This document shows, piece after piece, positions 6,778 through 12,432 of a stretch of 17,446 bases of DNA. The notes beneath the pieces were generated by a model, which saw nothing but the letters and a program-made list of their open reading frames with translations, searched no databases and was not told the DNA's origin. Where the stretch lies: contig JAZQDD010000026.1 of NCBI GenBank assembly GCA_045546615.1, positions 1 through 17,446 of the forward strand, given 5' to 3'. Source of the DNA: CAG-390 sp045546615 (GTDB taxonomy: Bacteria; Bacillota; Clostridia; Oscillospirales; CAG-272). The translations under genes and the position numbers were made by a program. Position 1 is the stretch's first letter. Each line of letters opens with the position of its first letter.

Positions 6778-6804
6778 ATCACAAATACTATTCATATCAC
6801 AAAT
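6778..6804. repeat. Direct repeat ATCACAAAT, two copies 18 bp apart
   Basis: ATCACAAAT occurs at 6778-6786 and again at 6796-6804, just before the GGAGG of the 59-residue gene, in the divergent region between yyaL and the oxidoreductase genes. It could be a regulator binding site; no regulator can be named. Confidence 0.45.
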
Positions 6805-6817
6805 CGGAGGTAAAAAG

Positions 6818-6997
6818 ATGACGAAAGACGAAATGCCGGTTGGCTTTGCTATGGCGCTTGCGATGAATCCCGAAGCTATGCAGAAGTTCGGAACGCTCAG
6901 CGAGGAACAAAAGCAACAGATCATCGCAGGAACACACGCGGTAAAAAGCAGAGATGAGATGTGTCACTACGTGGATTCTCTGGTAAACGGCGAGTGA
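6818..6997 (+). CDS. Small 59-residue protein, unknown function
   Basis: ATG 6818 has GGAGG seven bases upstream, and the frame ends at TGA 6995-6997. The protein reads MTKDEMPVGFAMALAMNPEA then MQKFGTLSEEQKQQIIAG, HAVKSRDEMCHYVDSLV. It is predicted to be all-helical, soluble, with one Cys, and resembles short clostridial proteins of unknown function with the PVGFAMALAMN start that I recall but cannot name. The following oxidoreductase starts in the sequence TGATG, sharing one base with this stop codon, so the two are probably translated together. That coupling suggests a partner or regulator of the FAD-Rieske enzyme; this is inference. It is too short to be caught by a 60-residue cut-off. 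Confidence 0.75.
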   Translation: MTKDEMPVGFAMALAMNPEAMQKFGTLSEEQKQQIIAGTHAVKSRDEMCHYVDSLVNGE

Positions 6998-8301
6998 TGA
7001 GTATGGATTCTATTTGGGAAGATACTGCAAAGCGTGTGCATTTTGATGCTTTGAGTAGCAATAAAAACACCGACATTCTGATCATCGGAGGCGGGATCAC
7101 GGGGATTTTATGCGCCTATAAGCTAAAAAATGCGAGCGTGGATTGTATACTGGTCGAGGCGAATGAGATCAGCGGTGGTATCACAAAAAACACCACGGCG
7201 AAGATCACTTTGGGGCACGGTTTGATCTACGACAAAATGATCAAACGCTTTGGTGAGGATAAAACACGCCTTTACATTGACGCACAAAATAAAGCAATCA
7301 AAGAATATGCTCAGCTTTGTGAAAAGATCGATTGCGACTATGAAACGCGGGATAACTACGTATATTCTATGGGTGACCGCAAGAAGATTGAAAAAGAGGT
7401 CGCCGCCTTGGGGCGTCTCGGTATGAAAGCCGAGTCCTTGGATGCCTGCGAGCTTCCGTTTACGGTCGCAGGGGCGGTGCGCGTGAGAGATCAAGCGCAG
7501 TTCCACCCGTTGAAATTTCTCTATACAATTGCAAAAGATCTGCCAATCTACGAGCATACTAAAGTCATGGAACTGATGCCGCACAAGGCAATCACCAATC
7601 ACGGTGAAATCACCTACAAAAAACTGATTATTGCAACTCATTTTCCGATGCTCAATAAACATGGCTTGTACTATCTCAAACTCTATCAGCATCGTTCCTA
7701 CGTTCTTGCACTCAAAAACGCCAAAAAAGTAGAAGGAATGTATGTGGATGAATCGGACACGGGACTGTCCTTCCGAAGTTACGGCGATCTTCTGCTCCTC
7801 GGCGGTGGCGGACACCGAACTGGCAAGCAAGGCGGTTGTTGGCAGGAGCTTGAAGATTTTGCCCGTAAGTATTACAAAAATGCCGAGATCGTCGGCAAGT
7901 GGGCGACGCAGGATTGTATGACGCTCGATGATATCCCTTATATCGGTCAATATTCAAGATCCACGCCCGACGTTTTTGTGGCAACGGGATTTAACAAGTG
8001 GGGCATGACCAACGCCATGGTCGCCGCAGATATTCTCTGCGATCTCGTTCAAGGAAAGCCCAACCCTTATGCTGACGTTTTCGACCCCTCACGCACGGTT
8101 CTTCATCCACAGCTTGCGGTAAATGCTTTTGAGTCTGCAATCGGACTTCTTACACCCACCGCGCCCCGATGTCCACACCTCGGTTGCGCCCTCAAATACA
8201 ACAAAGCCGAACACACCTGGGACTGCCCCTGCCACGGCTCACGTTTCACTGAAGACGGCGAGCTGATCGACAATCCCGCGACGGATGATAAAAGAATATA
8301 G
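6997..8301 (+). CDS. FAD-dependent oxidoreductase with C-terminal Rieske [2Fe-2S] domain
   Basis: The product has 434 residues. The N-terminal DAO-type FAD domain starts with a dinucleotide-binding GGGITG motif (TDILIIGGGITGILCAYKL, about residues 25-43) and an acidic end to the second strand (VEANEISGG). The C-terminus carries a Rieske cluster: CPHLGC and CPCHGS supply Cys392, His394, Cys410 and His413, and Cys397 and Cys412 match the disulfide pair of high-potential Rieske proteins. The layout matches YhfW-type proteins of Firmicutes, whose substrate is unknown. Start ATG 6997 was chosen because it overlaps the preceding stop (TGATG); ATG 7003 is possible. An earlier GTG frame (6961) lies inside the upstream gene. 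The manganese catalase follows 65 bp later with no terminator visible, so a three-gene redox operon is likely. Confidence 0.9.
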   Translation: MSMDSIWEDTAKRVHFDALSSNKNTDILIIGGGITGILCAYKLKNASVDCILVEANEISGGITKNTTAKITLGHGLIYDKMIKRFGEDKTRLYIDAQNKAIKEYAQLCEKIDCDYETRDNYVYSMGDRKKIEKEVAALGRLGMKAESLDACELPFTVAGAVRVRDQAQFHPLKFLYTIAKDLPIYEHTKVMELMPHKAITNHGEITYKKLIIATHFPMLNKHGLYYLKLYQHRSYVLALKNAKKVEGMYVDESDTGLSFRSYGDLLLLGGGGHRTGKQGGCWQELEDFARKYYKNAEIVGKWATQDCMTLDDIPYIGQYSRSTPDVFVATGFNKWGMTNAMVAADILCDLVQGKPNPYADVFDPSRTVLHPQLAVNAFESAIGLLTPTAPRCPHLGCALKYNKAEHTWDCPCHGSRFTEDGELIDNPATDDKRI

Positions 8302-8366
8302 CAGTATACGCCTTCGCATAATGGGAAATAATAGTATTAAATCCATAAACGGAGGTTAAATTTGCT

Positions 8367-9029
8367 ATGTTCAAACATGAAAAACAATTATTCCATCCTG
8401 TAGAGGTCGAAAGACCGAACTCGCAGTACGCCGTACTGCTTCAGGAACAGCTCGGCGGCGGTAACGGTGAGCTCAAGGCGGCAATGCAGTATATGTCGCA
8501 GAGCTTCAGGATCAAGGATCCCGAAATCAAGGATCTCTTTCTTGATATCGCCGCAGAGGAGCTTGGTCATATGGAGATGGTGGCACAGACTATCAATCTT
8601 CTTAACGGTCATGACGTGGATGCCACCAAGGTGCAGGCAGGAGAGGTGCAGACGCACGTTCTGCTCGGACTGAATCCCGGGCTTATTAATTCTTCGGGAT
8701 ATTCATGGACGGGAGATTACGTCACCGTCACGGGCGACCTGTGCGCAGACCTGCTCTCCAATATCGCGTCCGAGCAGAGAGCCAAGGTGGTTTATGAGTA
8801 TCTCTACCGCCAGATTGAGGACAAAAAGGTCAGAGAGACCATTGATTTTCTCCTCAACCGTGAAGAAGCCCACAATCAGATGTTCCGCGATGCCTTCAAT
8901 AAGGTACAACAGACCGGCTCTAACCGCGACTTCGGCACGACCAAGGCAGCAAAAATGTATTTTTCTATGTCCGATCCCGGACCCAACGCTTTTGCAACGG
9001 GCGAGACCCACGCTCCGGCGTTTAAGTGA
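8367..9029 (+). CDS. Manganese catalase (CotJC-like)
   Basis: This 220-residue protein is a four-helix-bundle dimanganese catalase that would disproportionate hydrogen peroxide. Metal ligands expected for the family are present: Glu35 (GNGELKAAMQYM), Glu65 and His68 (AAEELGHMEM), a Glu in SEQRAK (136), and His169 (NREEAHNQMF). The short length and MFKHEKQL start resemble CotJC-type proteins of spore-forming Firmicutes, which can be spore-coat associated; the role here could be vegetative peroxide defence or spore coat. ATG 8367 follows CGGAGG with about ten-base spacing. It is probably the last gene of the FAD-Rieske operon and ends before a strong terminator. Confidence 0.93.
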   Translation: MFKHEKQLFHPVEVERPNSQYAVLLQEQLGGGNGELKAAMQYMSQSFRIKDPEIKDLFLDIAAEELGHMEMVAQTINLLNGHDVDATKVQAGEVQTHVLLGLNPGLINSSGYSWTGDYVTVTGDLCADLLSNIASEQRAKVVYEYLYRQIEDKKVRETIDFLLNREEAHNQMFRDAFNKVQQTGSNRDFGTTKAAKMYFSMSDPGPNAFATGETHAPAFK

Positions 9030-9070
9030 AAATAATTACTGTTACCAAATACTCTATCGTGCATTAGAAA

Positions 9071-9106
9071 AGCCACCGACAATTTTTCTTATCGGTGGCT
9101 ATTTTC
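9071..9106 (+). terminator. Terminator of the manganese catalase operon
   Basis: AGCCACCGA (9071-9079) pairs perfectly with TCGGTGGCT (9092-9100) around a 12-base loop, followed by ATTTTC. It lies 41 bp after the catalase stop. Confidence 0.85.
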
Positions 9107-9143
9107 ATTTCTTACTATTAAAGTTGGGATACTCAAATAAAAC

Positions 9144-9190
9144 AAATAATCCGAACGCTTCTCCAAGTAAGAGAATGTTCGGATTATTTT
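9144..9190 (-). terminator. Terminator downstream of tRNA-Pro
   Basis: A 13-bp perfect stem (AAATAATCCGAAC, 9144-9156, with its complement 9177-9189) has an additional inner TTCTC/GAGAA pairing. Leftward it begins five bases after the tRNA CCA end and is followed by a T-rich TGTTTTATTTG tail. It may also act rightward as a second barrier for catalase transcripts. Confidence 0.75.
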
Positions 9191-9194
9191 CATG

Positions 9195-9270
9195 TGGTCG
9201 GAGTGACACGACTCGAACGTGCGATCTCGACATCCCAAATGTCGCGCGGTACCAACTCCGCCACACCCCG
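9195..9270 (-). tRNA. tRNA-Pro (anticodon UGG), CCA encoded
   Basis: The 76-base gene reads on the minus strand with acceptor stem CGGGGTG/CACTCCG (one G-U pair), D stem GCGG/CCGC, anticodon stem CGACA/TGTCG with loop TTTGGGA giving anticodon TGG, variable loop AGATC, T stem GCACG/CGTGT with TTCGAGT loop, then ACCA. All arms fold with standard lengths. It decodes CCN proline codons. It has its own promoter and terminator. No partial duplicate of its 3' end that would indicate an integrated element was noticed nearby. Confidence 0.95.
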
Positions 9271-9278
9271 ATGCGCAT

Positions 9279-9307
9279 ATTATAGCACATTATTGCGTGA
9301 TTTGCAA
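9279..9307 (-). promoter_or_regulatory. Promoter of tRNA-Pro
   Basis: On the minus strand TTGCAA (9302-9307) and TATAAT (9279-9284) have exact 17-base spacing, with the -10 box eight bases before the mature 5' end. AT-rich repeated sequence directly upstream may act as an UP element. Confidence 0.8.
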
Positions 9308-9311
9308 CAGA

Positions 9312-9344
9312 TTTTTAAAATTATCGGCCAGTTTTTAAAATTAT
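9312..9344. repeat. Tandem 13-bp AT-rich direct repeat upstream of the tRNA promoter
   Basis: TTTTTAAAATTAT occurs at 9312-9324 and 9332-9344, a 20-bp period. Read from the tRNA strand it is ATAATTTTAAAAA, and the first copy sits just behind the -35 box where UP elements contact the polymerase alpha subunit. Confidence 0.5.
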
Positions 9345-9494
9345 AGAAGGATTTTTTCAAAAACGGAAACAGGGACAGATGCGCCATAAGTGATTGCTAA
9401 TAGAGGCATGCATCAAGAATGGAAACGAGTGGCACTTAATGGGCACAAGTAGCGAAAAACGCTATAAAGCAACCAATAAGATAACGGAATTTTT
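9345..9494. other. Non-coding gap; nothing firm seen
   Basis: Between the tRNA upstream repeats and the terminator at 9495 I find no gene with a ribosome site. The frame that starts at 9394 is open only because it runs antisense through the next gene. The segment GGAAACAGGGACAGATGCGCC (9364-9384 region) has the look of debris from a small mobile element, but this cannot be supported. Confidence 0.4.
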
Positions 9495-9538
9495 ATACAA
9501 AATCTCTGCGGCAGACAAGTGCCGCAGAGATTTTGTAT
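9495..9538. terminator. Terminator with 19-bp perfect stem
   Basis: ATACAAAATCTCTGCGGCA (9495-9513) and its exact complement (9520-9538) flank a 6-base loop. Leftward, the stem contains ATTTTGTAT followed by AAAAATTCC. It lies 14 bp beyond the stop of the Cys-rich gene and is symmetric enough to act in both directions. Confidence 0.75.
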
Positions 9539-9552
9539 CCACAGACCTTCGC

Positions 9553-10260
9553 TCATTCAAGCGTAAGGCTGTCGCAATTAAGAAAATCGTGTGCGCGAAT
9601 CAGCGAGTCCGTAGCTATCAGCTTTTGGGCACCGCATTTGTTGCAGCGTACAAGCACGCCGCCCTCGGTGATCTCGGCGGAATAATCCCCCTCGTCACCG
9701 CTTGCATCCTCGTTTCTCCTTTCGCAACGGCAGAACAGCTTTCCCTCTGCCGCAAGATCGTGGATAACGAACATCACTATCTCGTACACCTGCGGATCGG
9801 GCAGAGCCGCCTTGTCAGCATCAAAATCCCTAATATCGGATATTCCCTGCTCTTCCAGCAGATCAAGCAGTTCAAGTTCAGAGCGGGCAAGCTCCGCCTT
9901 CACATGCTCGGTCTGTCCGATAAAGCATATATTTATGCCGGAATGCGGGCAAGACAGGACAAACAGCTCCCTTCCAAAGAAAAGAGACGTATTCACCGTA
10001 AAGATATGCGGCTTGCCACAAAAAATGCAAGGAACTATGAGTCTGACCTTTCCTTCTTCACCATCCTTTACCGCAATAACGTCAAGGTGGCGGTTTGCAT
10101 CACTTGCGTTCTCCCCGTGGCGTGACGGGCACTCGGGATCCGAACATTTCAGCCGCACTCTGTCGGCGGACAAACTAAATACATCAACGGCACTCATAAC
10201 GCCCGCGCCGCAATCGGGACAACGGTACGCGACCGCAGTCTTTTTGGGTTCGATTATCAT
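9553..10260 (-). CDS. Cys-rich zinc-ribbon-like hypothetical protein
   Basis: The product has 235 residues and no assigned function; I recall similar conserved proteins in Clostridia. It opens with CPDC (Cys14, Cys17), then Cys39/Cys44 (CSDPEC), CIFC (Cys78, Cys81), Cys104, a helical middle (KAELARSELELLDLLEEQ), Cys177/Cys179 (CRC) and CNKC (Cys206, Cys209). The pairs suggest at least two zinc ribbons, one from the first two pairs and one near the C-terminus. ATG 10260 is preferred because GGAGGAG lies nine bases upstream; an in-frame ATG at 10278 overlaps no ribosome site. No membrane segment is seen. The gene is monocistronic, bounded by hairpins on both sides. Confidence 0.85.
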   Translation of the reverse strand: MIIEPKKTAVAYRCPDCGAGVMSAVDVFSLSADRVRLKCSDPECPSRHGENASDANRHLDVIAVKDGEEGKVRLIVPCIFCGKPHIFTVNTSLFFGRELFVLSCPHSGINICFIGQTEHVKAELARSELELLDLLEEQGISDIRDFDADKAALPDPQVYEIVMFVIHDLAAEGKLFCRCERRNEDASGDEGDYSAEITEGGVLVRCNKCGAQKLIATDSLIRAHDFLNCDSLTLE

Positions 10261-10337
10261 TCGCTTACGCTCCTCCATAGAGCCAAATTCGGCATCTGTA
10301 CAGTATATGATGCCCCTCTAATGTGGTGATAATACCC

Positions 10338-10374
10338 ATCAGCACCAAAAAGCTCAAGGCTCTTTGGTGCTGAT
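10338..10374. terminator. Probable terminator downstream of the parvulin gene
   Basis: ATCAGCACCAAA (10338-10349) and TTTGGTGCTGAT (10363-10374) form a 12-bp stem seven bases after the foldase stop. Neither side has a clean U-tract, so it may act as a terminator with help or simply as a 3'-end stabiliser. Confidence 0.5.
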
Positions 10375-10380
10375 AAAATA

Positions 10381-12243
10381 TTATCTTCCGCTTATAAGAC
10401 TAATGGTCTTGTCGTTAAATGCGATGCTGTAGATCTTGGCCTGCTCCTCACACCAAGCAGAATACTTCTTGTCAAGAAGTCCGCTTCTTGCGTCAGCCTT
10501 CCAAGCGATATCGCCCTCGCCTATATAGTACATAACGTGGTAACCGTATGTAGTCTTTACGATATCAACATCGCCAGCCTTGCGTGCCTCGTCGAACATC
10601 CAGTCGTTGAATTCCTCAACCATATCGCCGGGCTTAACGTTCTCGTACTTAACACCGGAATCTTCGGTGTACTCCTTACCCAGTGCCTCAAAAGCCTCAA
10701 GGGTGTTGATGCCGTTCTTGTACTGAGCAAGAATCTCCTCTGCCTTTGCTTTAGCAGCCTCGTCAGTCTCGTACTTATCCTTGGTAAAGAGGATGTGTGC
10801 AACGTCGCGTGTCTGATCCTCGTTGATGTACGCTGCCTTGTTCATAAGAACTACGGTGTAGGTGCTGGTCTTTTCGCCCTCTTTCTTGAGGATCTCTTTG
10901 TCGCCTGCCTTACGTCCGTCAGCAAACGCCCATTTATCTATTTCGTCAACCTCTTCACCGTTGGGATCTGCGTATGCGCGTCCCTCGGTGGTGATAGCAA
11001 CATACTCGGATTCAATATCCTTTGCGAGGTCGGTGCAGACCTCCTTCATAGCTTTACCGTATGCGGTCTTTTCGTCAAAGGTAGGAGCCTTGGGGGCATC
11101 GTCTTCCTTCTCATCCTCATCCGCCTTTGCATCGGCTTTGTCATCTTCCTTTGCATCGGCATCGACCTTCTCTACCAGTGCCTTAACGTATGCAAGAACT
11201 GCCGCCTTGTCAGTCGAGAACTTCTCATCGCTGGGAAGCTCGTCATCCTTGAGGGACTCTGCCTCCTCCTTGTAATACTGATCGAAAAGCTCACCGGAGA
11301 GCTGATCTATAACGTAATTCTTGACAAAGAGCTTGTATGCATCAGCATCGGTAGCAGCGGCAAGAAGCTTATCGGCAAGAGCCTTCATAGCGGTCTTTTC
11401 TGCCTCGTATGCAGCCTTTTCCTCAGCGGTTGCCTCGCTGCCTGCGAGACTCAAAGCAGCCGTAAAGGTGTAGGACATAAAGTCGCCCTTATAAAAGCTC
11501 GGCTTGTTTTCCGAAACAAATGTCTCAAGGTCTGTATCCTTGATAGTCGCATCTGTCTCGTCCTGCCACTTATCCTTCCAATTCTGAGCAAGATAAGAGA
11601 TTTCAAGAGCATCGCGAATATCACCCTCGCCAACGCCTTCGCCATACATCATTTCTACGTAATCGCTTACAGAAAGGTTTATCTCTACCTTGTTGGATTC
11701 AAGATAGCTTTTCTCGTATGAAGCAACGCCTTCCTCTGCCATCGCGTAGAAATCAACTATGTACTTATCTATCTCTGCCTTATCCTCATCGGTCAGCGTC
11801 ATACCCGAGGCAATAGCCGCCTCACAGCAGATAAGAAGCTCCTCGACCTGATTCTTTGCGGAAGTTGCAAAATAATCAAACCAAGTTATTTTATTTTTCT
11901 CATCCTGCCATTGAGTTTTCAGAGACTTGCTCGGATCAATTCCGAAATAGCTTGCGTATGAACCATACTGATTAAGGAAGTTGTCATACTGCGTATAGAG
12001 CAGGAACGACATTGAATCCTTGCTGATGGTGAAATTGTCCGACGTTGCGGCAGGACGCCACAGCGGAACTACGTTTACAACGAAGAGAAGCACCATGCAA
12101 GCAACAAGCAACAATGATGCTGCGATAGCTGCGATAGTGGTAAACTTCGCTGCCGAATCATTCTTGTTCGGCGTTTTAACTTTCTCGTTTTTTACAACGA
12201 TTTCATTGGCTCTTTCGATTCTGGATCGATTTCCTTTTCCCAT
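10381..12243 (-). CDS. Membrane-anchored parvulin-type peptidyl-prolyl isomerase (PrsA/SurA-like)
   Basis: A 620-residue protein. A basic cytoplasmic tail (1-32) precedes one hydrophobic segment (about 34-60, FTTIAAIAASLLLVACMVLL), with no lipobox, so it is a single-pass anchored extracytoplasmic protein rather than a PrsA lipoprotein. A large helical chaperone-like region follows, with an acidic low-complexity linker at about 358-390 rich in K, D, E and A. Residues 479-577 form a parvulin domain (RDVAHILF ... YGYHVMYYIGEGD), and residues 434-478 look like a degenerate copy of its second half. It would help fold secreted proteins. ATG 12243 has AAAGG about 13 bases upstream, long spacing; the annotated start gives the basic tail expected before the membrane segment. 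Confidence 0.85.
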   Translation of the reverse strand: MGKGNRSRIERANEIVVKNEKVKTPNKNDSAAKFTTIAAIAASLLLVACMVLLFVVNVVPLWRPAATSDNFTISKDSMSFLLYTQYDNFLNQYGSYASYFGIDPSKSLKTQWQDEKNKITWFDYFATSAKNQVEELLICCEAAIASGMTLTDEDKAEIDKYIVDFYAMAEEGVASYEKSYLESNKVEINLSVSDYVEMMYGEGVGEGDIRDALEISYLAQNWKDKWQDETDATIKDTDLETFVSENKPSFYKGDFMSYTFTAALSLAGSEATAEEKAAYEAEKTAMKALADKLLAAATDADAYKLFVKNYVIDQLSGELFDQYYKEEAESLKDDELPSDEKFSTDKAAVLAYVKALVEKVDADAKEDDKADAKADEDEKEDDAPKAPTFDEKTAYGKAMKEVCTDLAKDIESEYVAITTEGRAYADPNGEEVDEIDKWAFADGRKAGDKEILKKEGEKTSTYTVVLMNKAAYINEDQTRDVAHILFTKDKYETDEAAKAKAEEILAQYKNGINTLEAFEALGKEYTEDSGVKYENVKPGDMVEEFNDWMFDEARKAGDVDIVKTTYGYHVMYYIGEGDIAWKADARSGLLDKKYSAWCEEQAKIYSIAFNDKTISLISGR

Positions 12244-12375
12244 AGTATTTTCAATACCTTTCTTTTTACTTTTTGGTTACAATGCGGTCTACCGCTATGT
12301 AGACAGGCTCAACCAAGCAAACATATATATTATACTTGTTTATGAGCCTTTACATTTTAACAAAATATGAATAAA
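12244..12375 (-). promoter_or_regulatory. Upstream region of the foldase gene with possible -10 box
   Basis: On the minus strand a TATAAT-type -10 occurs around 12330-12335 (in AAGTATAATATATATG), but no good -35 lies 16-18 bases before it. A GTCTAC/GTAGAC inverted repeat (about 12284-12301) lies in the leader. Position and AT-richness favour a promoter here, with weak support. Confidence 0.35.
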
Positions 12376-12392
12376 TCACAAACTTTTTGTGA
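12376..12392 (-). terminator. Weak terminator downstream of RNase J gene
   Basis: TCACAAA/TTTGTGA with a 3-base loop is followed on the minus strand by the T-rich TTTATTCATATTTTG. It lies 40 bp past the RNase J stop. The short AT-rich stem makes it weak. Confidence 0.45.
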
Positions 12393-12432
12393 CCTTGCGG
12401 AAGATTTTCAATATCTTTATAAAATGTTCACA

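Noticed and set aside
7123..7950. Long leftward open frame of 275 codons
   Set aside because: Lies wholly antisense inside the FAD-Rieske gene, has no ribosome site, and shows no family features.
9195..9270. tRNA-Pro as an integration site for the left-hand element
   Set aside because: Nearly 5 kb away from the mobilization genes with ordinary operons between, and no repeated tRNA 3' end was noticed.
9364..9384. Possible small mobile-element (REP-like) debris near a GGGACAGAT sequence
   Set aside because: Only a short familiar-looking string; no paired terminal structure or transposase seen.
9394..10125. Rightward open frame of 243 codons
   Set aside because: Crosses a terminator hairpin and runs antisense through the Cys-rich gene; no ribosome site or family resemblance.
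10537..11721. Rightward open frame of 394 codons, hydrophobic-looking
   Set aside because: Antisense to the parvulin gene; its Leu/Cys/Val-rich product is the mirror of Lys/Asp/Glu-rich codons. No start signal.
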